The notes under the pieces were generated by a model. It had not been told where the DNA came from, searched no databases, and saw only the letters and a program-made list of their open reading frames with translations. Positions 1-10,204 of a DNA stretch of 64,000 nucleotides are shown piece after piece. Within the stretch, counting starts at the first letter, position 1. Each line of letters starts with the position of its first letter. Origin of the DNA: Shinisaurus crocodilurus (lineage: Eukaryota > Chordata > Lepidosauria > Squamata > Shinisauridae); the NCBI GenBank assembly GCA_021292165.1, contig CM037879.1, positions 18,623,525 through 18,687,524 on the forward strand, read 5' to 3'. A program made the translations under genes and the position numbers.

Positions 1-1132
1 AGAAAGAGTTCCTAATATATACTGTAGCCTGCAGCTTTCCACCCTTGAAATGTCTTAGTTCCATGAGGCAATAAAACAGTCTGGACAAAGTTACTGAAGT
101 TCTTTGAAGTACTGGAGAGACCAATAAATAAGGTGAGTAGTTCGCGGGGTGGGGGGCTCATTTTGTGGTATACATATACAACAAGTTCATAGTCATGTTG
201 ATTTGTTGCTGCCTGCAAGTCAGTTTCCTGGGGGCTATAAATCTCCATTCAAGTAAAACGCGAACGCCATCAATATTTATTTGATGTGTGTGTGTGCTTT
301 TTCACGCCCTCGAGAAGGAACCCCCCCCAAATAATAATAATAATAATAATGTCAGCATCCATGTAAAACTGTATTACGCACTACTTCCAGCTCTGAGTTT
401 TGTAGATTCATTTAAAGAAACAAAACACGTTTCATAGTTGTAAACACTGGCTAACCAATGTTCCATTTCATGACCAGAAGGAGTGGTAACTGTCAATGGT
501 GAAATAAAACTGAGTGATTGTTTCCAGTTTCAGAAGAACAAGCAACAAGTCTCAAAAACTATATGTGATCTTTGTCCTCCCCACCGCCACCACCCAGACA
601 CCTGCACCCTTCTAACGTTTCACCCAGCCCTGAAAAATAAATGCATAACTGCAGTCTCCTAATCCATGTGGCTCCAGAGACCACTGTTACATGAGAACTT
701 AAACTGATGGCGCTGGGCGTCGTAGGGGAAGCTTAATCTTTTTTAATTCAAATCAACTGAGTCCCATGTGGCGCTGGGATGATACTCTATATGCCGCAAT
801 CAGACTGACCTAGACTTCTTGTGCTCTAAATGATTAATGAAACTGCCTCCTCGTTTGTTTCTATGGTGATCTGAAACTCGACACGACCGTAGGAATCTGC
901 CATTCACACCGTATGAATTGAGAAAGAGGTAGCTAGGGACACACACACACCCCCAAAAGCGCCCCCTCCTCTCTGGTTCTGAATATTTCAGATTGTCCGT
1001 TCATTGCCAAATGACTGTTAACCCTGAAAGATATCAGTGGGGTGGGTGGGATATTATCATGCATAATATGATTTTTACTGGGCACTTGACTGATCACTAA
1101 ACCGAGTCCAGGGGTTACAGAAACACCTGGAG
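1..1132. other. Unique, unannotated sequence
   Basis: I recognise no repeat family or coding exon here. The reading frames are short and lack family motifs. The only simple repeat is an AAT run at 329-350. The part at about 690-930 holds several CpGs and a low-repeat texture, so it could be conserved non-coding DNA, but the sequence alone does not show that. Confidence 0.5.
329..350. repeat. (AAT)n microsatellite
   Basis: About seven AAT units follow a short C run. Confidence 0.95.
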
Positions 1133-2038
1133 TAGGGATGGGGAAGAAATTTGTTCGGTTTACATTTTAATGTAAACTTACCCAAGTTCATCGCACATTC
1201 GAACCAACATTGTTATATGCCTTAGAAATGCACACTTCTCTGAAATTTGTAGTACAATTCGCCAATTTAAAAGAAAATCCATACAAAAATGCATATATTA
1301 CAGAAAAGTACACAGAAAAATGCATATATTTCTGGAAAGATAACATTAATATTAGGGGAAATTGCTTGCAAAAACAATGTGCATATTAGGCAAAAAAAAT
1401 GTGCACATTTGGAGGAACATGCATGAAAATGCATTCAAATGTTCATGCAAACTTTAAAACAAATATTCTCCGCTATTGTGGAAATGGGACAAACCAAATG
1501 GGGAAAGCAATCTTATGGCCTATGATATCTAGGGGGCCAGAGGATAATTCAGATTCCCAGATCTGAGTTCAGAAACAGAGCTCCAGCCTCAGAGCTGGGA
1601 ATCTGCATTCCAATCCGCTCCCCCATCGCAGATGGCATGGAAAGAACTGCATCACTGCTTCTCCGAGGTTGGGAAATCGACCTTGGAGAGGGGGGGGTAA
1701 AGGAGGCAGGGAGGGGGTGGGGAGGGGAAAGGAGGGGAGGAGACCAGGGCTACCAGGATATGAGGTGTCTGGATCATGACACTCAAGCTTCCTTCCCTGC
1801 CCCTCTGAAGCACCTTAGCTAGATGGCCGGAAATGTTCATCTAGCTAAAATGCAAAGCGGGAGGTGCGTGGAGATGGAGATCGCCTCCACTGCCCCTCTC
1901 ACTCTGCACTGGATGGTTGTAAGATTCCGAGTTCTGGTGCTTACGAGCATCGACAGCACAATCGATAGGATTGCACCCTTAGAATTGGAAAAATGAGAAA
2001 CTGAGAGAAACTGAAAGTGACAGATTCGTCCATCCCTG
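1133..2038 (+). mobile_element. hAT-like non-autonomous element split by a GC-rich MITE
   Basis: The left end reads TAGGGATGG and the right end CCATCCCTG, giving short terminal inverted repeats. The left part (1133-1504) is AT-rich with repeated ATGCATAT-like motifs. It matches, in reverse, the element at 17631-18108. The right part (about 1980-2038, with the AAAATGAGAAACTGAGAG stretch) matches the other end of that same copy. A separate MITE occupies about 1505-1978, so the element was split by a later insertion. I found no clean 8-bp target duplication. Superfamily is inferred from the CAGGGATG-like end. Confidence 0.65.
1505..1978 (+). mobile_element. GC-rich palindromic MITE, copy 1
   Basis: This belongs to a roughly 450-bp family with other copies at 5243, 8517, 18603, 52432 (minus) and 61048. 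Shared features are a GCAATCCTATGGC-like start, a hairpin of GATTCCCAG with CTGGGAATC, a GGCATGGAAAGAACTGCA-like core, and an end reading ATAGGATTGCACCC. The ORFs on both strands here are not genes; they follow from the GC-rich palindromic composition. A TTA follows the right end. TTA is the usual target of PIF/Harbinger elements, but the left side is degraded. Confidence 0.75.
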
Positions 2039-2062
2039 GTCATGCCACAGATAAAAATAGAA

Positions 2063-2228
2063 TAGGGATGTGCATTTGTCTAATAACAAGTGAAATATTG
2101 AACTAAGTGCGTCCCATTCAGTTTAATGTTCATTTGTTATGAAACAGATGTTGCAAGTAATGAATGGGTACAAATGGGATTTATTTTTATGATCCCATTC
2201 ATGCCTATTCATCACACATTCAGGGAGG
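2063..2228 (+). mobile_element. Fragment resembling the TAGGGATGTGC repeat family
   Basis: It begins TAGGGATGTGC and continues into AT-rich sequence like other hAT-like elements in the window. The far end runs into a GT microsatellite and I see no terminal repeat there. Confidence 0.4.
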
Positions 2229-2254
2229 TGTGTGTGTGTGTGTGTGTGTGTGTG
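2229..2254. repeat. (GT)n microsatellite
   Basis: About 13 uninterrupted GT units. Confidence 0.95.
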
Positions 2255-2528
2255 ATGCTTACTTTCTCCAGCAGCAGTGGGACGGATTTCAGTGGCCATC
2301 TCCTGGTGGACACCATGTTATGCACTGGATATTGTGTCACCACACAGAGGCAAAGCCTCCAGCACTTGGGGAGATTGTCTCTGCTACTGCTGCTGTGGTG
2401 GGCTAGAGCAAAAAAAGAAGGAAGGAAAAAAGACACCAAAAACCTCAAGTAAATGAAAATGAATGTGAGTAACAAAATCAATGTGAATTTAAGGAATGAG
2501 TAATAAAATAAAGGGTTTATAGATCATT

Positions 2529-2710
2529 GTGCTGCTTTCTGTGCCTGCTGAAGACTTCCTTGTTCCAGGAAGCCTTCTCTGCTCTTCAACCACCATTGCA
2601 ATGTTATTTTTTTTTCAATGTATTGTTTTTGTTTCTTTTATCTGTTTTTGTCTTTTTATTGTTCATCGCTCTGGAATCTGCTTGATGTGGAGCGGTATAC
2701 AAATACTGTC

Positions 2711-2749
<39 letters not shown>
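2529..2749 (+). mobile_element. L2-type LINE 3' end
   Basis: The end of the LINE contains CTTGTTCCAGGAAGCCTTC and the characteristic tail TTTTATTGTTCATCGCTCTGG, then GGAGCGGTATACAAATACTG. It finishes in an AAT microsatellite (2710-2749). The same tail occurs at 10205-10648 and 13082-13485. The element is strongly 5'-truncated, with no coding capacity. Confidence 0.85.
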
Positions 2750-2750
<1 letters not shown>

Positions 2751-2876
2751 CAGAATTCCTCTACAAAACCTCCTTCTTCCATGAAACTGAAGCATCTTCC
2801 TCCCCTACTGAAAACTAAACTCAGATTTGTGTTAATTGCATTGATGCATCTTCTTCCCTAGTTGCCCTGCCCTGCC

Positions 2877-3012
2877 CAGCCTTCCCCAACCTGGTGCCCT
2901 TCAGATATTTTGGACTTCAACTCCCATAAGCCACAACCAACATGTCAAATGGTCAGGAATGCTGGGAGTTGTAGTCCAAACCATCTGGAGGGCACCAGGT
3001 TGAGGAAGGCTG
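2877..3012. mobile_element. Foldback hAT-like MITE (CAGCCTTCCCCAACCTGG type)
   Basis: The two halves are inverted repeats. The left starts CAGCCTTCCCCAACCTGG and the right ends in the complement, with TGGGAGTTGTAGTCCAA mirrored in between. It is one of at least six copies (4597, 31452, 40230, 49563, 55796). I see no intact target duplication. Confidence 0.85.
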
Positions 3013-3039
3013 CCCTTAATTCTCTCACCTCCTTTCCAT

Positions 3040-3130
3040 TGTCAAAATTTAGACTGTAAGTTCCTCAGGACAGGGACCATTTTCATTGCTCATGTTTCTC
3101 TGTAAAGTGCCACATATATTATATGACACC
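3040..3130 (+). mobile_element. L2-type LINE tail
   Basis: The text TTAGACTGTAAGTTCCTCAG, GACAGGGACC and GTAAAGTGCCACAT follows the common L2 3' untranslated pattern. Short and diverged. Confidence 0.6.
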
Positions 3131-3177
3131 ATGTCAACTATAAGTTATAACTATAACACAGCTGCTTGAATTTTTGG

Positions 3178-3265
3178 ATTCTCCTTGGGGGCGTGGCTAT
3201 GGGAACTGTCATGATGAGTGCCTGCACTTCAAAATTTACCACTACACTACTGACTGGAGGCAGTG
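3178..3265 (+). repeat. Unclassified short repeat, copy 1
   Basis: The stretch around ACTTCAAAATTTACCACT and CTATCATGAT-like sequence recurs in reverse at 41797-41885. I do not recognise the family. Confidence 0.45.
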
Positions 3266-3437
3266 GCAGGCGTGGTGTGATGGTCTTTCAGGTCAAGGTG
3301 TTAGAGATGGATGGAGATGAATGGAGGGGTTATTATGCATATCTCTGTCCTGGACTGATTGGTATGTGCATGCGTGAGTAGAGAGTGAAGACATTTTGTG
3401 TTTCCTACATGCTTAGTAGTTTGTGTGTTTCCTGAAT

Positions 3438-3866
3438 CATAAGAACATAAGAAGAGCCATGATGGATCAGACCAAGGGTCCATCTAGTCCAGCATTTTGT
3501 TCACACAGTGGCCAACCAGCTGCCCATGAGAAACCCACAAGCAGGACCGGAGTGCAACAGCACCCACCTTCCCATGTTCCCCAGTAACTGATGTACATAA
3601 GCTATACTGCCTCTGATACTGGGGGGAGCATAGAGCCATCAGGACTACTAGCCATTGATAGCCTTCTCCTCCATGAATTTGTCCAACCCCCTTTTAAAGC
3701 CCTCCTCCAAATTGGTGGCCATCATGACATCTTGTGGAAGTGAATTCCATAGTTTAACTATGTGCTGTGTGAAGAAGTATTTCTTTATATCTGTCCTGAA
3801 TCTCCCACCAATCAGCTTCTTGGGATGACCCCAGTTCTTGTATTATGAGAGAGGGAGGAAAATGTC
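3438..3866 (-). mobile_element. CR1 LINE 3' end (TTCTTATG tail type)
   Basis: Read on the minus strand it ends AGCATGGCTCTTCTTATGTTCTTATG after GGACTAGATGGACCCTTGG-like text. Upstream lies the last part of the reverse transcriptase region and its 3' untranslated part. The same 3' end occurs at 4154, 6596, 12635, 35597 and 39826. It is truncated at about 3866. Confidence 0.85.
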
Positions 3867-4153
3867 AGGCTTAGTTCCCAGAGTGCACATATAATGCAGA
3901 TATGTGCTTTGACTTGTATTCTTAATTGGCTCACTTTCTAGAGCTCTTTGCTCTGCATGGTCTTTGCATTATTGGATTTCACTAATTGCCTTTGGGACTA
4001 GTCTCACCCTCAATGTTCTCCCATCTGCAAAAATGGGTATGTTTTCTAGACGCCAAATTCCATAAGCATAAATTGCATACGTGGGACCTGCTGTGTAGTC
4101 AACGGAGCTGCTCACTTTGAGTTATCTGTTCTGCATGCAGATTATTTCATAAA
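3867..4153. other. Unannotated spacer between two CR1 tails
   Basis: No repeat or coding motif recognised. Confidence 0.5.
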
Positions 4154-4345
4154 AACAAAAGAAGATCCATGCTGGATCAGACCAAGGGTCTACCTAGTCC
4201 AGCATTCTGTTCACACAGTGACCAACCAACTGCTCATGGGAAACCCACAAGCAGGACATGAGTGCAACAGCACCCTCCTGCCCATGTTCCCCAGCACCTG
4301 GAGTATATAGGCATACTGCCTCTGATACTGATACTTTCCTGCATT
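4154..4345 (-). mobile_element. CR1 LINE 3' end, short copy
   Basis: Same 3' end as at 3438-3866, from GAAGATCCATGCTGGATCAG onward, truncated after the AGTATCAGAGGCAG-equivalent region. Confidence 0.85.
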
Positions 4346-4596
4346 CTGCTTCTGGAACAGTTGTAGTGTGTGTACTGTGTTGTGATCGGTAGGGGGCCTA
4401 TCATGTGTGGATTGTATTGACTGGTGGCAGGGACTTGTAGGCACATGCAGTAGCTGTACCCTTTGGGCTCCACCCCTCAGTATGCAGCAGGCTTCATCTG
4501 GGCCCTATCTGGGTACTACCAGATTTCTTTTTTTTTAATTTCAAGAGCATTTTATTAAAGATGCCACTCAGCACTGACATGGGCTTGTATCTAAAC

Positions 4597-4643
4597 CAGT
4601 CTCCCCCAACCTGGCACCCTCCAGATATGTTGAACTACAACTC

Positions 4644-4693
<50 letters not shown>

Positions 4694-4774
4694 CCAGCAC
4701 ACTGGCTGGCTGGGGATGCTAGAAGTTGTAGTACTGTACAACACACCTGGAGGGTGCTAGGTTGGGAAAGGCTG
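4597..4774. mobile_element. Foldback hAT MITE with a CAT-repeat centre
   Basis: Ends are CAGTCTCCCCCAACCTGG and the near-complement ending AAAGGCTG. The flanks are ATCTAAAC at 4589-4596 and GTCTAAAC at 4775-4782, a 7-of-8 target duplication as expected for hAT. The hairpin loop holds an expanded CAT/ATC array at about 4645-4690. Confidence 0.85.
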
Positions 4775-4782
4775 GTCTAAAC

Positions 4783-5242
4783 ATTCCCAGCTGATAATGG
4801 CAGTACAATTAATCTGCTTACTTCACAGCTTTCTCTTTTGCCATATGAGATTATATCAGAGTAGTAAACAACATCTTCTTTGTTCCTACGCAAAGGCAGT
4901 TCCCATTATATCGATATCATCACAGCCTCTTTTGGCTTGGAAAGCCATAAGACTTTTTGGTTTGGATTGACTCCGTTTTTGAGGCCAATGTTAAGGGAGA
5001 AGAATTGCCTTTTTAATGGTGTTTTAGAATGTCTGGATTTTATTCTGAGATACTTTAGCAGGATTTTACATTTTTTTAAAATCCACGACTATCCACCCCC
5101 AGACTTTGGAATGGGATGGAATCTAAATTTAAATAGACAAATGCATACATTGCCAATTAGTACTAAAAGGGTAGGAATGCAAAGTATAGATGAACTTTTT
5201 TATTAAGTCCGCAAAAACTGAGTTGATTAATAAATTTAATTA
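4783..5242. other. Unannotated AT-rich stretch with a 108-codon open frame
   Basis: A plus-strand frame at 4880-5206 is open, but its product shows no motif I recognise and the region is AT-rich. I do not call it a gene. Confidence 0.4.
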
Positions 5243-5707
5243 GGGTGCAACCCTATGGCCACGCTAGGCAGAGTCTAGACAGCCATAGGAGAAGTCAGAG
5301 CCCCAGCTCCAACCTTGGAAACGTGCTACGAGGTCAGAGCTGGAAATCTGACTCCAGGGCACCCTCCTTCTGCCCTTGCAGCTGGCGTGGAAAGAACCGC
5401 ACTAGCTGTGGCTCCAAGGTCGGAAGACCGACCTTGGAGACAGTGTTCTGTTGGCGTTCCATGGGGTGGGGAGGGGAGAAGTAAGGCTCCGCCAGCATAC
5501 AATGTATCCGGAGGCACTTCAGCCTGTCCTCCTCGCGAGCTGGGGCAAAAAAGGCTTAGACAAACCAAATCAACAGTCTAAGTCTTTCGCAGGGCAAGAG
5601 GAGCGCAGAGGTGAACTTTGCCTCTGCACTCCCTCTGCCCTCCATTGGATGTCCGTAATCCTCTGAGTTCAGAGGGTCACATGCAGCCACATTGGACTGC
5701 GCTGCCC
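5243..5707 (+). mobile_element. GC-rich palindromic MITE, copy 2
   Basis: It starts GGGTGCAACCCTATGGCC and ends GGACTGCGCTGCCC. The internal hairpin is CCAGCTCCAACCTTGG with a mirrored GAGCTGG region, and AAGGTCGGAAGACCGACCTT forms a second tight hairpin at about 5418-5437. A TTA precedes the left end. Open frames of 60-90 codons on both strands reflect composition, not genes. Confidence 0.8.
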
Positions 5708-6458
5708 ATTGATTAAAATGGATTTTTAAAAGTTAATTCTCAATGAGAAAGGCACTCCTTATAAACTGGGCAGCAATTTATTTATTTTTTAAATGCCTCT
5801 AGCAATCCTGAGTTTGCCACTAGAAATCTCTCCTGTAATCTGGGAAAGAATGGCAAAGTCCCTCCCCCCCTTAGGCTTGGGAATGGACAATCCATCTCCC
5901 ACCACCACCACCCCATAAGAAAATAGCTTGGTTTATCCTGAGCCAAATTACAAGTCCAGTTCATACCCCATTGACACCCACAGCAAGGTCTCAGGTGCCT
6001 TAAGAAAACAAAACACTTTCCCCAGGATCCCTGGCACATGGAATGATGTGTGTGGGTTTATTATAAGGGCTCACACTCTGAACATGAATCAACAATGCAG
6101 CGCTGTGGCAAAGTTAGGAAAATGCTCTCCAGTCCATCTTATTAACAGGAGTGTTACATATAAAACAAATGAAGTGATTATTCTGCTCTACTTCACCAGA
6201 GAAGCCTCATTTGAAACGCTGCAGTTGTTTTTAATTGGGGAGGGGGGTTTATAAAAAGGATACATGCTAACTTGAGAGCTGACTGCAGAGAGACCAATCA
6301 AAATGAAGAGACACGTGGAGATATATCATGGGATAGAGTAAGACAGGGAAAGGAGGCAAAAATTGAGACAAGGACTTTCCCAGCTCAAAGCTAATTCTTA
6401 GCTGCATTGCTACACCAGGCTGTATTCAGATTTTTCAGAGGTGTAACGAAATCCCTGA
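5708..6458. other. Unannotated sequence
   Basis: No recognised repeat or coding motif. C and G homopolymers occur at about 5860 and 6240. Confidence 0.45.
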
Positions 6459-6486
6459 TCTGTCTGTCTGTCTGTCCATCTATCCT
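6459..6486. repeat. (TCTG)n/(CATC)n microsatellite
   Basis: Four CTGT units followed by CATCTATCC, just outside the left arm of a foldback element. A related TATC run lies outside the right arm at 7589. Confidence 0.85.
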
Positions 6487-6489
6487 TAT

Positions 6490-7583
6490 TTAGGCATTCT
6501 AATTGTGGATGAAGCAAAGGTGTGAAGAAGGAGCACTACTCTCCTGGTGGAGGGCAACAGTTTGAAGAGGAGAGCCTCTTGTAGCCTCCTGGACAGCTCA
6601 ATGAAAACGTTGACCCAGTGTGCAGCTGCTGTGAAAAAGGCATCTTAGGCATAATTAGGAAAGGAATTGAAAATAAAACTGCCAAGATCACACTGCCCTT
6701 ATACAAATCTATGGTGCGACCACACTTAGAATACTGTGTACAGTTCTGGTTACTGCACCTAAAAAAGGATATTTGTAGAGTTGGAAAAAGTGCAGGAAAG
6801 GGCAACTAAAATGATCAAGGGGCTGGAGCAACTCCCCTATGAGGAAAGGTTACAGCAGCTGGAATTGTTTAGCTTGGAAAAAAGGTGAGTGAGGGGAGAC
6901 ATGAGAGAGGTGAACAGAATTATGCATGGTGTGAACAAAGTGGATAGGGAGGGAGACATTTTTCTCCCTCTCTCATAATACTAGAACCCAAAGGGGTCAT
7001 CCTGTGAAGCTGATTGGTGGGAGATTCAGGACAGACACAAAGCAGTATTTCTTCACACAGCACATAGTTAAACTATGGAATTCACTTCCACAAGATGTAG
7101 GGATGGCCACCAATTTGGATGGCTTGAAAAGGGGATTGGACAAATTCCTGGAGGAGAAGGCTATCAATGGTTACTAGTCCTGATTGGGTATATGCTACCT
7201 CCAGTATCAGAGGCAATATGCCTATGCACATGAGTTGTTGGGGAACATGGGTGGGAGGGTGTTGTGGCACTCATGTCCTGCTTGTGGGTTTCCCACAGGC
7301 AGCTGGTTGGCCATTGTATGAACAGAATGCTGGACTGGATGGACCCTTGGTCTTCTTAGGTTTTGATGTTCTTATCCATGGAGGCTCTCCATACAAGCCA
7401 GAATGATGAAAAATCATTGTTCTGGCTCACATGAAGAGCCTCCATAGATACAGGAAGCTCTCCTCTTCAGACTATCACCCTCCACAAATAGAGGGTTACA
7501 TAATGCAACAAAGGAGAGGGGTGGTGCTGAAGTGCTCCCTCTCCTCATGCCTTTGCTTCATCCACAATTAGAACACCTGGACA
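6490..7583. mobile_element. Palindromic MITE split by a CR1
   Basis: The left arm (6490-6595) reads TTCTAATTGTGGATGAAGCA then GTTTGAAGAGGAGAGCCTC. The right arm (about 7375-7583) carries the complement of both in reverse order, ending TGCTTCATCCACAATTAGAA. Between them sits a CR1 fragment (6596-7374) unrelated to the arms, so a continuous foldback element was interrupted by CR1. An inner mirrored pair around GGAGGCTCT lies at 7379-7450. Confidence 0.7.
6596..7374 (+). mobile_element. CR1 LINE 3' part inside a foldback MITE
   Basis: It keeps the C-terminal reverse-transcriptase region in broken frames: a segment encoding LGIIRKGIENKT, then LPLYKSMVRPHLEYCVQFW (6618-6809), then a frame change into [15 protein letters not shown] with a stop after it. 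The 3' end is of the TTCTTATG tail type. The upstream reverse-transcriptase catalytic region is absent. Confidence 0.85.
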
Positions 7584-7587
7584 GGGC

Positions 7588-7588
<1 letters not shown>

Positions 7589-7635
<47 letters not shown>
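7589..7635. repeat. (TATC)n microsatellite
   Basis: About eleven TATC units. Confidence 0.95.
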
Positions 7636-7674
7636 GTCGCAATAGGGAATGAAAAAAGAAAATATTAAAGATAA

Positions 7675-8010
7675 TTGGGACTGCAACAAAATGTTGCAGT
7701 GTGTATTGCTCCTGTTCAGTGCTGCAGGCAGCCATGCCTTCTTTCAAAATACTCAATTCCATTGCTCCCTGTCCCCCACAAGTTACTCAGCGTTCTGTAG
7801 CCACTGAGTATGCTCAGCTCACATTGGGTAGTGGTGTGTGTGTGTGTACGTGTGTGTGTGTGTGTGTGTGTGCCTTCTTACTCTTTTTTCCCCTATGTTT
7901 TTTCCTACTTCTACAAACCTTGGGGTTCCCCTGAGCGTGGTGCCACCTACGTCTTGTCCCTCAAGAGCCCCATTTCTGTTACCAAGGTGCCATAACTCAG
8001 CACTTGAGTT
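7675..8010 (+). repeat. Unclassified interspersed repeat R1, copy 1
   Basis: Begins near GACTGCAACAAAATGTTGCA, then a T/C-rich body, the CACTGAGTATGCTCAG segment and ACAAACCTTGGGGTTCC. The same order occurs at 9744-10078 and 20428-20760, all in the same orientation. No terminal inverted repeat or coding motif is evident. A GT run (7830-7872) has expanded inside this copy. Confidence 0.65.
7830..7872. repeat. (GT)n microsatellite
   Basis: GT run with one TACG interruption. Confidence 0.95.
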
Positions 8011-8230
8011 TGCTATTAGTATTAAAGTTGCTCCTTTGCTTCTTACAATGAGTGGTAGCTTTTGTTTATTAAATTCTTATACTTCAGTATTCAGTATTTC
8101 AAAAAGGCATAACTCTGTTGAGGTTTCAGTAATAAGAATTAATTCCAGTTGAATCTATCAAAACACAAAGGATTAATTACCTATTCAGTTAAAGAATTTG
8201 CAATCGACAGCCCTAATATAAAGTGATTTT

Positions 8231-8481
8231 GGGTTGGATCGAACCCTCACGCAAGTGGACATCCACTTGTGCAACCGGACCTCCTCACATGCAATGAGAC
8301 TTCCACATCCTGTCCTTCTCCCCTGCAACACCTCATGCATGCCCCAAATCTGCTCCAGAGGGTCCTCCAATCCTCTGGAGCAGATTTGGGGAGGGGAGGG
8401 GTTTACGGGGGGGGGGAGGAGAACCACTGTTCTACCAGCACTCCCACTAATGGAATGACACCGTGGGATACAATCCATAGT
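8231..8481. mobile_element. Palindromic MITE with a perfect 20-bp hairpin
   Basis: Ends are GGGTTGGATCGAACC and GGATACAATCC. The right end (GAATGACACCGTGGGATAC) resembles the MITE at 55871-56088, which ends GAATGACACAGTTGGATAC. The centre is a perfect inverted repeat at 8342-8361 and 8372-8391 with a 10-base loop. Confidence 0.65.
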
Positions 8482-8516
8482 TATCTTCATAAAATACAAT
8501 GGGTTTAATGCAGACA

Positions 8517-8963
8517 GGCAGCACAATCCGATGGCTGTTAGACAGTGTCTAGATGGCCATAGGATTCTTCGGATTCCCAGCTGCGAGGTCGGAAAATTAC
8601 TCTGACCTCATAGCTGGGAATCTGTGCTTGGATCCACCTCCCGCCGCTCACAGCCGGTGTGGAAAGAACTGCACCAGCTGCTTCTCTGAGGTCGTAAGAG
8701 TGACATTGGAGAAGGGCTATGGGGGCGTTCAGGGGGGCGGGGAGAGAAGGAGACCAGCACTGCCAAGATACGACATATCCTGGTGGTGCCTCTGCCTCCC
8801 TCCCTCCTGCTCTGAAGCACTGCACTCGGACAGCTGAAATTGGCTGTCTAAGTGCTTTGCAGAGTGGGAGGAATATGGAGGCGACCTTTGCCTCCGCACT
8901 CCTCCCACCCTCCATAGGATGCTCATGGTCCTCCCGAGTTCAGGCGGGTTATGGACATCCCCA
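8517..8963 (+). mobile_element. GC-rich palindromic MITE, copy 3
   Basis: Starts GGCAGCACAATCCGATGGC. Contains AGACAGTGTCTAGATGGCCA, CGGTGTGGAAAGAACTGCA and GGCTGTCTAAGTGCTTTGCA, all shared with the other copies. The right terminus is lost, where it abuts a LINE tail. Confidence 0.75.
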
Positions 8964-8967
8964 TATT

Positions 8968-9025
8968 CATTCATTTTATTTCTATACCGCCGCCCAATAG
9001 CCGAAGCTCTCTGGGTGGTTCACAG
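8968..9025 (-). mobile_element. LINE 3' tail (ACCGCCCAATAG type)
   Basis: Read on the minus strand, AGAGAGCTTCGGCTATTGGG then GCGGTATAGAAATAAAATG matches the tail of the L2-type element ending at 51842. Confidence 0.7.
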
Positions 9026-9033
9026 AGAGCTCG

Positions 9034-9135
9034 AAGTCTTACTGATTTTGATAGGTCTACTCTAAGTATGACTTAGAGCTCTCTCTGTAACCAGAGAGCT
9101 CTAAGTCAAACTTAGAGTAGACCTATCAAAATCAG
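9034..9135. repeat. Near-perfect long inverted repeat (cruciform-capable)
   Basis: Arms 9034-9082 and about 9088-9135 are reverse complements with about two mismatches, separated by a loop of about five bases. Each arm contains TAGGTCTACTCTAAGT or its complement, a motif like short AAGTCCCATTGATTT-type MITEs. Confidence 0.8.
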
Positions 9136-9205
9136 TGGGACTTAAGCTAGTAATTAAGTCCCATTGATTTCAGTGGTCAACCCTAAGTATGTTCAAGTCT
9201 GGATC

Positions 9206-9210
<5 letters not shown>

Positions 9211-9239
<29 letters not shown>
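9211..9239. repeat. (CA)n microsatellite
   Basis: About 14 CA units. Confidence 0.95.
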
Positions 9240-9241
<2 letters not shown>

Positions 9242-9743
9242 AACTGTACATTGACTCATGGATCTAAAATGCTCACGCCTGGTGTGAGAAAGTCACCTTA
9301 GTCAGTTTTCAAAGCTTGGTGTTTAGGACTTGTAGCCGTGGGGATATCAGTAACACAAAGATTGCCCCTTAAAAGCCAGAATGACCTGCTCCGACAGCTC
9401 CATGCATCACATGGGAGGGGGGGGAATGTACTGTTCTGCTCTTGCCACTGCTCATGGTCTAATCTTGATATCTCTTTTTTCAGGTTTCCCACTGGCTGGC
9501 AATGTCAGTTACAACATTTCACACCATTTTTCTTCCTTGTGTGTGAAATTACAAATACAGGAGCTGCCAAAAAAAAATTAATAAAAAATCAGCAGGATTC
9601 AGCTCTCATTTCTCTGTTTGCTATTGAGGGGAGGGGGGGACACCCGTTGGTGCTGGAAGCAGAACTGGAAATTATTACAGAATACTGTCTATTCATATGT
9701 GTTTCTTCCCCCTTCCCCTTACTGTGGGCTTTAGAACTGGCTT
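9240..9743. other. Unannotated sequence
   Basis: No recognised element. A 135-codon plus-strand frame (9338-9745) shows no family motif. Confidence 0.4.
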
Positions 9744-10078
9744 AAACAAGTGGGACCTACAACAAAAGGTTGTAGTGTGGATTGCTCTTCTTTGGGATTC
9801 CATCCACCCAGTCGTGCTTTCTTCCAGGATACTCCATTCTGTTTCTCCTGCTAATCCATTTTTCCCCTTTCTCAACAGCGAGTTAGCATTTTGTGGCCAA
9901 TGAACATGCTCAGTCCACATTAGACTGTTACTTGGTCCCCACCTCCTTAATTTTGTTCTAAGTGTTTTTATACATATAGTTCTGCAAAACTTGGGGCTCT
10001 CACAAGACTGCTGTTAACTCCCTCTTGTAAGTGGGTAGTGCTGTTTTGGCTACGTAAGGATCAGCACTCAAAGAATTG
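9744..10078 (+). repeat. Unclassified interspersed repeat R1, copy 2
   Basis: Shares with copies at 7675 and 20428 the segments GACCTACAACAAAAGGTTG, CCAATGAACATGCTCAGTCC, CAAAACTTGGGGCTC and GGCTACGTAAGGATCAGCAC. Confidence 0.65.
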
Positions 10079-10104
10079 TTAGAATAAAGTATATACAGGT
10101 TAGA

Positions 10105-10108
<4 letters not shown>

Positions 10109-10149
<41 letters not shown>
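10109..10149. repeat. (TA)n microsatellite
   Basis: About 20 TA units next to an L2 3' end. Confidence 0.95.
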
Positions 10150-10151
<2 letters not shown>

Positions 10152-10204
10152 CCCATCTGGCCGGCCACCCAGATATATAAATATATATATTTCCTATTCA
10201 CTAC

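Noticed and set aside
2126..2481. Open frames through CA/GT runs (also 7810-8152, 43348-43581, 49578-49828)
   Set aside because: Dinucleotide repeats remain open in several frames (CVCVCV or THTHTH); not coding.
5315..5666. Several overlapping open frames
   Set aside because: They lie in a GC-rich MITE present in six copies. The frames are not conserved among copies.
8538..9000. 125-codon minus frame and partners
   Set aside because: Same MITE family; composition effect.
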